Shown here piece by piece: positions 9,226-17,696 of a DNA stretch of 64,000 nucleotides. Position numbers and translations under genes: made by a program. How positions within the stretch are numbered: position 1 is the stretch's first letter; every line of letters starts with the position of its first letter. The notes under the pieces were generated by a model. That model searched no databases, was not told the origin of the DNA, and saw only the letters and a list, made by a program, of their open reading frames with translations. The stretch lies in contig NZ_JARFVA010000004.1 in NCBI RefSeq assembly GCF_029194005.1, forward strand, positions 248,001 through 312,000, read 5' to 3'. This DNA comes from Flagellimonas okinawensis (GTDB lineage Bacteria > Bacteroidota > Bacteroidia > Flavobacteriales > Flavobacteriaceae).

Positions 9226-10494
9226 ATGGAATCGTATGCAACGGCATTGTTATATGCTACACCTTTTTTTATCGGCCTTGTGTTGATCGAGATTCTTTAT
9301 GGCCGATTTGTGAAAGACCAAAAACACAATCTCATGGATACCGTGAGCAGTCTTAGCTCCGGTCTTACCAATGTGGTGAAGGATTCTTTGGGGCTGGTGC
9401 TTATTTTGGTGAGTTACCCTTTTTTGTTGGAACATTTGGCCCTGGTGGAGATCAAAGCAACCTGGCTGGTATGGGTCGTGGCCTTTATCGCCTTGGATTT
9501 TGCAGGTTATTGGAACCATAGGCTGAGCCATCACATCAATTTTTTTTGGAACCAGCATGTCATCCATCATAGCAGTGAGGAATTTAATCTGGCCTGTGCA
9601 CTACGTCAGCCCATATCCAATTTGCTGGGTTATTATGCACTTTTATTGGTTCCCGCGGCATTGTTGGGTGTGCCCAACCAGGTAATAGCCATATTGGCAC
9701 CCATACACCTATTTGCGCAATTTTGGTACCATACGCAGCATATCGGAAAAATGGGTTTTTTGGAGTATGTGATCGTTACACCATCACAGCACCGGGTACA
9801 CCATGCCATAAACCGGGAGTATATAGATAAAAATCTCGGGCAGATTTTTTGCGTTTGGGACAGGATGTTCGGAACCTTCCAGGAGGAGCTGGATTCGGTG
9901 CCACCGCAATATGGGGTATTGAAACCCGCAAATACATGGAACCCCATCATTATTAATTTTCAACATTTATGGAGATTGGTGCAGGATGCTTGGCGGACCA
10001 AAAGTTATTGGGACAAGATCAGAATATGGTTCATGCCCACTGGTTGGCGTCCAAAGGACGTACAGGAAAAATACCCCATTGCCATAATACAGAACGTATA
10101 TAATTTCAGGAAATACCGTCCAGAGGCTTCGCAATCCCTAAAGGGTTATGCTCTGTTCCAACTTATCGTTACCACTTTCTTGATGCTGTTCATGTTTTAT
10201 AGTTATTCCGATATTGGTTTTGATGGCCTTCTGTTGTTCGGGGCTTTTATTTTTGTTGGCATCTATGGGTATACAACATTGATGGATCGAAAGAACTATG
10301 CAGTTTGGATAGAAGTGGTCCGGGGAGTGGGTGGCCTGGTCCTGATCTATCTGAGCGGAGATTGGTTCGGTATGGATTCGTTCCTGTATATGGGCAGTTA
10401 TCTGGTGGCCGTCTATTTTTTGATTACCATTTTTGGTGGAATCTACTTTACATATTTCGAGAAGTCCTTTGCAACACAAGATTTGGTCTCCTAA
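9226..10494 (+). CDS. Sterol desaturase / fatty acid hydroxylase family membrane protein
   Basis: Integral membrane di-iron enzyme (422 aa). The diagnostic histidine clusters are HRLSHH (98-103), HVIHH (111-115) and HRVHH (about 189-193), which bind the non-haem di-iron centre. Several hydrophobic segments precede and follow them; the C-terminal 120 residues form about three more membrane helices, beyond the minimal domain. The layout resembles bacterial alkylglycerol-monooxygenase-like proteins, but the substrate (lipid, carotenoid or sterol-like) is not deducible. Its final codons overlap the convergent acyl-CoA-binding-protein gene by 4 bp. Confidence 0.85.
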   Translation: MESYATALLYATPFFIGLVLIEILYGRFVKDQKHNLMDTVSSLSSGLTNVVKDSLGLVLILVSYPFLLEHLALVEIKATWLVWVVAFIALDFAGYWNHRLSHHINFFWNQHVIHHSSEEFNLACALRQPISNLLGYYALLLVPAALLGVPNQVIAILAPIHLFAQFWYHTQHIGKMGFLEYVIVTPSQHRVHHAINREYIDKNLGQIFCVWDRMFGTFQEELDSVPPQYGVLKPANTWNPIIINFQHLWRLVQDAWRTKSYWDKIRIWFMPTGWRPKDVQEKYPIAIIQNVYNFRKYRPEASQSLKGYALFQLIVTTFLMLFMFYSYSDIGFDGLLLFGAFIFVGIYGYTTLMDRKNYAVWIEVVRGVGGLVLIYLSGDWFGMDSFLYMGSYLVAVYFLITIFGGIYFTYFEKSFATQDLVS

Positions 10495-10754
10495 AGCGTT
10501 TTTAGCTCTTTCTCCACTAATTCCACATAATTTTCCATGGCTTCCTCAACACTGATTCTTTTTGCCTGAAAAAGTGCATTGGCTTTGAATGCATTAATGA
10601 GCGGTGTCCTGCTGCCCGGATTTTCAAAGTTTTTGTTGGCGATCTTAAAATAGGCGTACAACTTCAGCAATAGGTCCGCCGGTAGGGGGTCCGTGTAGTC
10701 ATTTACAAATTTAACGGCCTCATTGAACCTTTTATGTAGTTCCTCGTTAATCAT
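10491..10754 (-). CDS. Acyl-CoA-binding protein
   Basis: Small cytoplasmic protein (87 aa) of the ACBP fold, which holds long-chain acyl-CoA esters. The core pattern is visible: LPADLLLKLYAYFKIANK (helix 2, with the conserved Lys/Tyr ligand residues) and a C-terminal helix with the family's A-x-x-x-Y spacing (EEAMENYVELVEKE). It is the last gene of the cdsA-psd cluster, overlapping psd by 8 bp, which fits a role in feeding acyl groups to phospholipid synthesis. ACBPs are patchily distributed in bacteria. Confidence 0.85.
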   Translation of the reverse strand: MINEELHKRFNEAVKFVNDYTDPLPADLLLKLYAYFKIANKNFENPGSRTPLINAFKANALFQAKRISVEEAMENYVELVEKELKTL

Positions 10755-11412
10755 CCAACGGTCTTAAGGAAGCGATACATGTACGGGCTCCCACTACTTT
10801 TTGATTTAGCTTTACGGTAATATTGCAATCGAGCGGTAACAAGAGGTCCACTCGTGAACCGAACTTTATGAAACCGGCATCTTCGCCCTGTGCCACTTGT
10901 TCGCCCTCCTCGGCATAATTCACTATCCTTCGAGCCATGGCGCCAGCAATTTGCCTGTATCCGATTTCCCCAAATTTGGGTGTATGAAGAATTATCGTTG
11001 TCCGTTCGTTTTCCGTACTGGATTTGGGATGCCATGCCACCAGGTATTTACCGGGATGATATTTGGAATAGGTCACCGTCCCGCTTGCCGGGTAACGGGT
11101 AACATGTACATTGGTGGGAGACATAAAAATGGAAACCTGTTTTCTCTTGTCCTTAAAGTATTCGGGCTCCTCGACTTCTTCGATCACCACTACCTTGCCG
11201 TCTACAGGAGCCAATATATCGTCAAAATTCGGGGTGACAAGCCTTTTCGGGTTCCTGAAAAACTGCAGGATGGCAATTAGGATTGCCAGTGCAGCGATCT
11301 GGACGGAAAGGCGCACCCATTCCAGATCAATAAGGTATTGAGCGGCCAATACAGCGGCGACCACACTAAAAAAGGTGACTATAATAATCTTTTGACCCTC
11401 TTTATGAAACAT
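10747..11412 (-). CDS. psd: Phosphatidylserine decarboxylase
   Basis: Makes phosphatidylethanolamine from phosphatidylserine at the inner membrane. The 221-aa proenzyme belongs to the short PSD type: the self-cleavage site is FGSR with Gly185-Ser186, the Ser becoming the pyruvoyl group. An N-terminal double-hydrophobic hairpin (about 8-50) anchors it, and LAPVDGKVV and FMSPTNVHVTRYP are family motifs. It overlaps cdsA upstream by 11 bp and the ACBP gene downstream by 8 bp, so the three are almost certainly co-translated. Confidence 0.95.
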   Translation of the reverse strand: MFHKEGQKIIIVTFFSVVAAVLAAQYLIDLEWVRLSVQIAALAILIAILQFFRNPKRLVTPNFDDILAPVDGKVVVIEEVEEPEYFKDKRKQVSIFMSPTNVHVTRYPASGTVTYSKYHPGKYLVAWHPKSSTENERTTIILHTPKFGEIGYRQIAGAMARRIVNYAEEGEQVAQGEDAGFIKFGSRVDLLLPLDCNITVKLNQKVVGARTCIASLRPLDD

Positions 11413-12205
11413 AGGAGAAAATATTTAAAATCAAATATGCAAAAGGTGCAGCAAAGACCAAACTGTCCAATCGGTCCCAAATTCCACCGTGTCCGGGCAG
11501 TATAGCTCCGCTATCCTTTACGCCGGCCATTCGCTTGAACTTGGATTCCAAAAGATCGCCCAAACTACCTGCGACCACTATTAAACATGCCATTGCCATC
11601 CACTCCGTTACCGAAAGCCGTGTTTCGTACCACGATAAAAAGTAAGCGGCTACCAATGCAAAAATAAGACCTCCAACAGAACCTTCAATGGTTTTTTTTG
11701 GTGAAACTGAAGGAAAAAGCTTAGTACGCCCCAAAGTTCTGCCCGTTAAGTAAGCAAAAGTGTCGTTGACCCAAATCAAAATAAAGATTCCCATGATCAA
11801 AAATTGGGCAAAGCTGTCATGCTTATAAGGGATCATGGTCAAAAAAATGCATCCGCCACCAATGTAAAATAGTCCTATAAGGAACTTTTGAAGGTTGGTG
11901 AAATTTCTGGGTTTTTTGGAAAAGAGGAACATCAACAGGGCCAGGTCCACAGTTATGGTGCAGAGCATGAGCAGGTTGATAATGGTACTATCGTTGGTGA
12001 GATAGATGAATATCCACCAAAGAGCCAAATAGGCGACAAAGATATGGTAGCCCTTTAGCCTTAGGATACGTTTAAATTCATATAGACAGCCAAGGCCAAA
12101 GGCCATGAACAAAAAGTCGAAGGCATCTGAACTCAGAAATACCGCACCCAATAGAAGTACCACATAAATCACCCCTGTAATGGAGCGTCTTAAAATTTCT
12201 CTCAT
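11402..12205 (-). CDS. cdsA: Phosphatidate cytidylyltransferase (CDP-diglyceride synthase)
   Basis: Converts phosphatidic acid and CTP to CDP-diacylglycerol, the precursor of all phospholipid head groups. The polytopic 267-aa protein has about eight membrane helices and ends with the family signature PGHGGIWDRLDSLVFAAP (about 237-254). KKTIEGSVGG (about 169-178) is the conserved cytoplasmic motif. It lies 4 nt after the LUD gene and overlaps psd, forming a compact phospholipid block downstream of ftsH. Confidence 0.95.
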   Translation of the reverse strand: MREILRRSITGVIYVVLLLGAVFLSSDAFDFLFMAFGLGCLYEFKRILRLKGYHIFVAYLALWWIFIYLTNDSTIINLLMLCTITVDLALLMFLFSKKPRNFTNLQKFLIGLFYIGGGCIFLTMIPYKHDSFAQFLIMGIFILIWVNDTFAYLTGRTLGRTKLFPSVSPKKTIEGSVGGLIFALVAAYFLSWYETRLSVTEWMAMACLIVVAGSLGDLLESKFKRMAGVKDSGAILPGHGGIWDRLDSLVFAAPFAYLILNIFSYVS

Positions 12206-12209
12206 GTAT

Positions 12210-12818
12210 TTAGAAATCTTCTAGGAGTAAAAGATATACATTTTTTGAGGCACTTCCGTAAGAAAGAAAGTCATCTTTGTTTTCTGCGGTAGGTTGGAAA
12301 TGCTTTAAGGTGGTAATGTTGTTGGGAATGTTTTTTTGATATCGCTCTTTTATGATCTTGAGCGCTTCACTTATGGAATCCACTAATTGGCTGGTGGTTG
12401 CGAAAACGACCAGATTGGAAGGAAGCTCGTCCAACTTTTTTTCTTTGATCTGATTGGAACATACCAAAATAGATCCATTGTGTGCCACCAGATGCTCACA
12501 GGTGGTGAAGAAAATGTTGCTTTCACTTCTCTTGTCGGTGAACTGTAGTTTTTCAGATGCAAACTTTGTTTCCAGACGTGGGTCCAATGAATAGAAAAGG
12601 TGGTTTTGCCAATCGTTTTCCGAAATAATGTTCTTTAAGGCCTCGGAAACTTCTGCAAAGTCTTCGCAGTAAATGAACTTTCCACCATTCTTTTTAAAGT
12701 AGATGGTAAATTTTTCATCTACGGGAATTTTTAGATCGGGCATATGGTCACCGCGGGTTTCCGTGGTTTCTTTGGAAACCTTTTTTCCTCCTCCGAAAAG
12801 TTTTTTAAAAACTCCCAT
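12210..12818 (-). CDS. LUD (LutC/YkgG-like) domain protein
   Basis: Protein of 202 aa with a single LUD-type domain from about residue 60 onward (LFYSLDPRLETKF, CEHLVAHNGSILVCSNQIKEKKLDELP, LVVFATTSQLVDSI). Full lactate-utilisation LutC proteins share this fold, but no lutA or lutB partners are here, so a lactate role is not supported. The N-terminus is basic and glycine-rich (MGVFKKLFGGGKK). Its place between ftsH and cdsA is recurrent in flavobacteria as I recall. Function unknown. Confidence 0.75.
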   Translation of the reverse strand: MGVFKKLFGGGKKVSKETTETRGDHMPDLKIPVDEKFTIYFKKNGGKFIYCEDFAEVSEALKNIISENDWQNHLFYSLDPRLETKFASEKLQFTDKRSESNIFFTTCEHLVAHNGSILVCSNQIKEKKLDELPSNLVVFATTSQLVDSISEALKIIKERYQKNIPNNITTLKHFQPTAENKDDFLSYGSASKNVYLLLLEDF

Positions 12819-12889
12819 TTATGGTTTTGTGTTCTTTCGCTTTCTAATGAACCAATATACTTCTTTTGATTAGACTTTGCTAAACGATT

Positions 12890-14839
12890 TTATTCTGCTG
12901 GCTCGAGTTTCTCCTCTTCTTTCTCAAAAGGTCTTTGACCAAAAATCTTCTCAAGATCGTCCTTGAAGATCACCTCTTTGTCCAAAAGTCTTTCAGCTAG
13001 TTCAGTCAGCTTGTCCTTGTTGTCTTCCAGCAGTTTAATGGCACGTTGGTATTGTTCTTCGATCATTTTGGATATTTCCTGATCGATTTTTTGTGCCGTT
13101 TCCTCACTGTAGGGCTTGGTGAATCCATACTCGTTCTGACCGGATGAATCATAATAGGTAATGTTACCAAGTTCATCGTTAAGTCCGTAGATGGTAACCA
13201 TGGCACGGGCCTGTTTGGTTACTTTTTCCAAATCGCTCAATGCACCTGTGGAAATTTTTCCGAACATTACTTTTTCTGCGGCCCTTCCACCCATAGTTGC
13301 ACACATTTCGTCCAACATTTGTTCAGGGCGAACGATCAAACGTTCCTCCGGCAAGTACCAAGCTGCTCCCAAGGATTGTCCACGAGGTACAATGGTAACT
13401 TTTACCAAAGGCGCGGCATGCTCCAACATCCAACTTACAGTAGCGTGTCCCGCTTCGTGGAAGGCTATGGTTTTCTTTTCATCCGGAGTGATGATTTTAT
13501 TTTTCTTCTCAAGACCACCAACAATTCTATCTACGGCATCCAAGAAATCCTGCTTGGTTACCGCCTTTTTCTCTTTACGGGCGGCAATAAGTGCTGCTTC
13601 ATTACAAACATTGGCAATATCCGCACCGGAGAAACCTGGTGTTTGCTTGGCCAAAAAGTCCAAGTCAAGGGTTTCAGCTGTTTTTATGGGACGAAGGTGT
13701 ACTTCGAATATTTCTTTTCTTTCGTTCAGGTCGGGAAGGTCAACATAAATTTGACGGTCAAAACGTCCAGCACGCATCAATGCTTTGTCCAGTACATCGG
13801 CACGGTTGGTCGCTGCCAACACAATTACGTTGGTGTTGGTTCCGAAACCATCCATTTCGGTCAATAACTGGTTCAATGTATTTTCACGCTCATCATTGGA
13901 ACCTGTAAAGTTATTCTTGCCCCTTGCACGTCCAATGGCGTCGATTTCATCAATAAATATGATAGCTGGGGATTTGTCCTTCGCTTGTTTGAACAAATCA
14001 CGTACCCTGGAGGCCCCCACACCTACGAACATCTCAACGAAGTCAGAACCGGATAGCGAGAAGAATGGCACTTTTGCTTCTCCTGCCACGGCCTTCGCCA
14101 ACAGGGTCTTACCGGTTCCTGGAGGTCCTACCAACAGCGCTCCTTTGGGTATCTTACCACCAAGTGAAGTGTACTTGTCGGGGTTTTTTAGGAATTCCAC
14201 GATTTCCTGAACCTCTTCTTTGGCTCCTTCGAGTCCTGCTACATCCTTAAAAGATGTACGGGTATCCGTTTTTTCGTCAAAAAGTTTTGCCTTGGATTTT
14301 CCAATGTTGAAAATCTGGCCACCGGCTCCACCTCCGGCCCCTCCCGACATTCTGCGCATCAAGTATATCCATATACCGATAATCAATGCAAAAGGCAGTA
14401 AGGTCAGGAATATTTCACCGAGCACGTTGGATTCGGTATCGAATTCCACTATGGTGTCGAGATTGTTCTCTTTTTTGATTTCCGTTATTTCATTTTGGAA
14501 AATCTGCAGGTCGCCATAGTCCAATACATATTGTGGTACCAAGCTAGTGGACGGGAACAAGGGTTTTTCGGCCACACCCTTGTGGACGTCCTTGTTCATG
14601 GCCTCCTCGGTAAGATATACCTTGGCTTGGCGCGTATTGGTTATGATGACGATCTTGGAGATATCGCCATTGCGCAAAAATTCCTGTAATTCGGATGTTG
14701 TGGTCTTTTCCGTACTTGAAAAACTGCTTCCGCCAAAAAACTGAAAGCCGATGATCAATGCGATTACCACACCATATATCCACCACGAACTTAAACGTGG
14801 CTTTTTTGGAGCATTATTTGGATTGTTTTCTTTTGCCAT
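12890..14839 (-). CDS. ftsH: ATP-dependent zinc metalloprotease FtsH
   Basis: Membrane-bound AAA+ protease (649 aa) that extracts and degrades misfolded or regulatory membrane proteins. Domains in order: an N-terminal helix (about 18-36), a periplasmic FtsH_ext domain, a second helix (about 140-160), the Walker A GPPGTGKT (about 239-246), Walker B FIDEIDAIGR, the SRH with ATNRADVLDKALMRAGRFDR, and the zinc motif HEAGH (461-465). A glycine-rich linker (GGAGGGAGG) follows the second helix. It starts 6 nt after rsfS. All key residues are intact. Confidence 0.98.
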   Translation of the reverse strand: MAKENNPNNAPKKPRLSSWWIYGVVIALIIGFQFFGGSSFSSTEKTTTSELQEFLRNGDISKIVIITNTRQAKVYLTEEAMNKDVHKGVAEKPLFPSTSLVPQYVLDYGDLQIFQNEITEIKKENNLDTIVEFDTESNVLGEIFLTLLPFALIIGIWIYLMRRMSGGAGGGAGGQIFNIGKSKAKLFDEKTDTRTSFKDVAGLEGAKEEVQEIVEFLKNPDKYTSLGGKIPKGALLVGPPGTGKTLLAKAVAGEAKVPFFSLSGSDFVEMFVGVGASRVRDLFKQAKDKSPAIIFIDEIDAIGRARGKNNFTGSNDERENTLNQLLTEMDGFGTNTNVIVLAATNRADVLDKALMRAGRFDRQIYVDLPDLNERKEIFEVHLRPIKTAETLDLDFLAKQTPGFSGADIANVCNEAALIAARKEKKAVTKQDFLDAVDRIVGGLEKKNKIITPDEKKTIAFHEAGHATVSWMLEHAAPLVKVTIVPRGQSLGAAWYLPEERLIVRPEQMLDEMCATMGGRAAEKVMFGKISTGALSDLEKVTKQARAMVTIYGLNDELGNITYYDSSGQNEYGFTKPYSEETAQKIDQEISKMIEEQYQRAIKLLEDNKDKLTELAERLLDKEVIFKDDLEKIFGQRPFEKEEEKLEPAE

Positions 14840-14845
14840 TTTTTC

Positions 14846-15223
14846 TTAAGAATTGTAACTGCTTTCCACCATAGTAACCTTGGCATCTCCCCAAAGTCCC
14901 TCAATGTCATAGAATTCCCTAATATGTTTTTGAAATACATGAACTACAACATTGACATAATCCATCAGTACCCATTCGGCATTTTCAGAGCCCTCGACAT
15001 GCCATGGCTTGTCTTGTATGGCTTTGCTTACCTTTTTTTGGATAGAGGAAACAATAGCGTTTACATGTGTGTTGGAAGTACCGTTGCAGATGATAAAGTA
15101 GTCGCAAACTGTATTTTCGATTTCCCTAAGGTCCAGTAGATTTATATCAACTCCTTTAACGTCTTCTATTCCTTCCAGGATTAAGGCAATCAATTCATCT
15201 GCGCTAGCTTTCTTTTTCTGCAT
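14846..15223 (-). CDS. rsfS: Ribosomal silencing factor RsfS
   Basis: Binds ribosomal protein uL14 and blocks subunit joining when nutrients are short. The 125-aa protein shows the RsfS/Iojap core: DVKGVDINLLDLREI, CDYFIICNGTSNTHVNAI and the C-terminal WVLMDYVNVVVHVF segment. Length is typical. It is the first gene of the minus-strand rsfS-ftsH-LUD-cdsA-psd-ACBP series. Confidence 0.95.
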   Translation of the reverse strand: MQKKKASADELIALILEGIEDVKGVDINLLDLREIENTVCDYFIICNGTSNTHVNAIVSSIQKKVSKAIQDKPWHVEGSENAEWVLMDYVNVVVHVFQKHIREFYDIEGLWGDAKVTMVESSYNS

Positions 15224-15242
15224 TCAAAAAGTTTAGTTTTTA

Positions 15243-15250
15243 CAAAGTTA
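15243..15250 (-). promoter_or_regulatory. Candidate -7 box for the rsfS-ftsH operon
   Basis: TAACTTTG on the minus strand fits TAnnTTTG and would start RNA about 10-15 nt before the rsfS ATG. No TTG at standard spacing is seen upstream, so this rests on the -7 box alone. Confidence 0.5.
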
Positions 15251-15305
15251 TGTTTTTTTTGTTTTCTTAGCCCTAGTTTTTAACAAATCGTAAAGGCTTG
15301 TCATA

Positions 15306-16049
15306 TTGGGAAAACAATTTCAGATACTCAAACTTGATGCCACGGATTCAACAAATCTGTTTTTGAAAGAATTGTTGCGTTCGGGAAATCCCTCGGATTA
15401 TACCGTAGTGGTCACCGGGAATCAGACCAAAGGCCGGGGACAAATGGGCACTGTTTGGCAATCGGATGCTGGCAAAAACCTTACGTTCAGTGTCTTGAGG
15501 CGTTTTGAGGCCTTGAGTGTGTCCCATCAGTTTGCACTTAATATCGCGGTCTCCTTGGCGGTTCATGAGGTGTTGGAGGGACTCTCCGTTCCCGATGTCA
15601 GCATTAAATGGCCCAACGACATAATGTCAGGTTCCAAGAAAGTCTGTGGAATTTTGATCGAAAATGTCCTGAAGGGACCTTGGGTGGGTCAGACCGTTAT
15701 AGGTATTGGGCTCAATGTGAACCAAACCGATTTTATCGGGCTAGAAAAAGTTTCTTCCTTGAAATTGGTCACCGGTGCCCAATATGATCTGGATGAATTG
15801 CTGCAAAACCTCTTGCAGCGGTTACGGTTCCATTTAGAGGGGATAGAGGCCAAAACGGTTTCCCAATTATTGCCCGTTTACGAAAAACTCCTTTTTAGAA
15901 AGGACAAGCCTTCCACCTTTACCGATGTCCATGGGGAGATGTTCATGGGGTATATCAGAAAGATATCGCCCATTGGCAAACTGGTCATTGAATTGGAGGA
16001 TCACATCTTAAAGGAGTTCGACCTAAAAGAGGTCAGCCTGCTCTATTGA
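15306..16049 (+). CDS. birA: Biotin--[acetyl-CoA-carboxylase] ligase
   Basis: Attaches biotin to the biotin carboxyl carrier protein. The 247-aa chain is the catalytic domain only, without the DNA-binding N-terminus of E. coli BirA, so no repressor role is expected. The motif KGRGQMGTVWQSDAGKNL (about 40-57) is the biotinyl-AMP loop, KWPNDIM (about 102-108) holds the lysine-binding region, and GILIENVLKG follows. No ATG precedes the conserved start KLDATDSTN; TTG at 15306 is the best start. It ends convergently, overlapping the SRPBCC gene by 7 bp. Confidence 0.92.
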   Translation: MGKQFQILKLDATDSTNLFLKELLRSGNPSDYTVVVTGNQTKGRGQMGTVWQSDAGKNLTFSVLRRFEALSVSHQFALNIAVSLAVHEVLEGLSVPDVSIKWPNDIMSGSKKVCGILIENVLKGPWVGQTVIGIGLNVNQTDFIGLEKVSSLKLVTGAQYDLDELLQNLLQRLRFHLEGIEAKTVSQLLPVYEKLLFRKDKPSTFTDVHGEMFMGYIRKISPIGKLVIELEDHILKEFDLKEVSLLY

Positions 16050-16441
16050 CCTATTTTGTCCATGTTATTGGACAACGTTCCTATAAAGTTGGTGATAGGT
16101 GCCTTGATCATCATGGCCATCATGGCATTGAACTGCCCCTCGAAACTCAATCCTACCTCGCTTTCATTTTCACCCAACGACTTGATGTCCGCGGTTAGGG
16201 TAAAAGGAAGTTTGTCGCTGGCGGCGCCTAGAACCACCTTATCATGGGGATTCTGTTCTTTTAATCTGAGCACTATTTCCGGCATGCCCTTCAATGCAAA
16301 CTTGAACGTATTCTCGTCCAATACTTCGAATTTGTCAATATTGTCTGGCATCAAGGTTTCAAAATTTTTGATGTCGGTCAAGAATTCAAATACCTCTTTG
16401 TTGCTTTTGGCAACCGTTTTTTTTGATGATTCTATGTGCAT
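16043..16441 (-). CDS. SRPBCC (START/Bet v1-like) family protein
   Basis: Protein of 132 aa with a single SRPBCC-like fold, a hydrophobic-ligand pocket of no assigned function. The N-terminus (ESSKKTVAKSNKEVFEFLTDIKNFETLMP) matches the typical first helix and strand pattern of polyketide-cyclase-like proteins. It follows pyrE by 9 nt on the same strand and is probably co-transcribed. No catalytic residues can be proposed. Confidence 0.7.
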   Translation of the reverse strand: MHIESSKKTVAKSNKEVFEFLTDIKNFETLMPDNIDKFEVLDENTFKFALKGMPEIVLRLKEQNPHDKVVLGAASDKLPFTLTADIKSLGENESEVGLSFEGQFNAMMAMMIKAPITNFIGTLSNNMDKIGQ

Positions 16442-16450
16442 GGTGAAATT

Positions 16451-17089
16451 TTAGTTCCATTCTTGTGGATTCGATCTCCACTCCAATAGGGTCTGTAATT
16501 GGTTTTCTTTGATGTAATTGGTTTCCGATGCCTGTTCGATTAGATTTTCATAATCGGACAGCGTGTGGAGTTCCACGCCTTCTTTTGCAAAATTCTCGGT
16601 GGAAACTGGAAAGCCGTAGGTAAAGATTGCGATCATGCCCTTGATGTCGGCATTTTGCTCCTTTAATGCCTGAACCGCATTAAGGCTGCTATTGCCCGTA
16701 CTGATCAAGTCTTCGATCACCACGACACTTTGTCCCGGTTCAAAATATCCCTCGATCTGGTTTTGCCTGCCGTGCTCTTTTGGTTTGGGCCTTACGTAAA
16801 CAAAGGGGAGTCCCAATGCCTCAGCGACCAAGATGCCAATTCCTATGGCCCCGGTGGCCACCCCGGCGATAACATCTGGCTTGCCGTAAAGGTTCTCGAC
16901 CTGTTTCGCGATCTCCTCTCGGACAAAATTCCTGACCATGGGGTAGGAGAGCATTATCCTATTGTCACAATAAATAGGGGATTTCCAACCTGAGGCCCAT
17001 GTAAAAGGATTTTCAGGTTCCAACTTAATTGCATTAATTTGTAATAACAGCTCAGCTGTTTTTTTTGCGATTTGCTTATCTAAAACCAT
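16451..17089 (-). CDS. pyrE: Orotate phosphoribosyltransferase
   Basis: Converts orotate and PRPP to orotidine 5'-phosphate in de novo pyrimidine synthesis. The 212-aa protein has the PRPP motif VVVIEDLISTGNSSLNAV and the catalytic loop region around RPKPKEHGRQNQIEG. An open frame extends 44 codons further upstream, but the start at MVLDKQIAKK fits the family and sits 4 nt after a TACATTTG -7 box, so the mRNA may be leaderless. Only 7 bp separate this ATG from the divergent Nudix ATG. Confidence 0.95.
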   Translation of the reverse strand: MVLDKQIAKKTAELLLQINAIKLEPENPFTWASGWKSPIYCDNRIMLSYPMVRNFVREEIAKQVENLYGKPDVIAGVATGAIGIGILVAEALGLPFVYVRPKPKEHGRQNQIEGYFEPGQSVVVIEDLISTGNSSLNAVQALKEQNADIKGMIAIFTYGFPVSTENFAKEGVELHTLSDYENLIEQASETNYIKENQLQTLLEWRSNPQEWN

Positions 17090-17093
17090 TGCG

Positions 17094-17101
17094 CAAATGT
17101 A
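17094..17101 (-). promoter_or_regulatory. Candidate pyrE -7 box overlapping the Nudix start codon
   Basis: TACATTTG on the minus strand exactly matches TAnnTTTG and ends 4 nt before the pyrE ATG, predicting RNA initiation at or next to the start codon. The same bases contain the ATG of the divergent Nudix gene. No clear TTG at -33 is seen. Confidence 0.55.
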
Positions 17102-17696
17102 TGAAGTTTTTGTTAATGAGGCTCCACTGATTTTAACAAACGAGCGCCCCCAGGATTCCAATGGTAATTTGTTTTCTTTGGATGGTGATTCCATTGTTGA
17201 GGCCATCAGGCTTTTGTCCAAAAAGAAATTGAAAAAGGCCTACTTGTACCATCCGGATGAGCAGAAGATCCTGAAATTATTCATGCACAAGATACCGGTA
17301 GTGATAGCAGGTGGCGGTTTTGTGATCAATAGAAAGGGTAAGGTCCTTTTTATTTATAGAAATGGAAAATGGGATCTACCCAAGGGAAAAGTGGACAAAG
17401 GTGAGTCCATCGAAAATGCCGCTGTTAGGGAAGTAGAGGAGGAGACCGGTGTAAAAAACCTCAAGATCGACCGTTTTTTGCATACGACCTACCATATATT
17501 CAAAAGGAACGGTGAATACAGGTTGAAACAGACGCACTGGTTCATTATGTCCACAGATTATGACGGCAAATTGGTGGCCGAAAAATCCGAAGGAATCAAA
17601 AAAGTTAAGTGGAAAGGTGCACGAAAGACCAAGAAAGCTTTAAAGAATTCTTACCACAACATTAAGATTCTGTTCGAAGATTGGCCCTTTAATTAG
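17097..17696 (+). CDS. Nudix hydrolase
   Basis: Hydrolyses a nucleoside diphosphate linked to another moiety. The 199-aa protein has an N-terminal extension of about 65 residues, then the full Nudix box GX5EX7REUXEEXGU as G-KVDKG-E...REVEEETGV (about 101-123). The protein starts MYEVFVNEAPLILTN, the usual beginning of this flavobacterial subgroup as I recall it. Substrate unknown. Transcription must begin inside pyrE because only 7 bp lie between the two start codons. It overlaps the convergent M14 gene by 8 bp. Confidence 0.88.
   Translation: MYEVFVNEAPLILTNERPQDSNGNLFSLDGDSIVEAIRLLSKKKLKKAYLYHPDEQKILKLFMHKIPVVIAGGGFVINRKGKVLFIYRNGKWDLPKGKVDKGESIENAAVREVEEETGVKNLKIDRFLHTTYHIFKRNGEYRLKQTHWFIMSTDYDGKLVAEKSEGIKKVKWKGARKTKKALKNSYHNIKILFEDWPFN

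Noticed and set aside
12210-12818. LUD gene as part of a lactate-utilisation operon
   Set aside because: lutA and lutB are absent; neighbours are ftsH and phospholipid genes.
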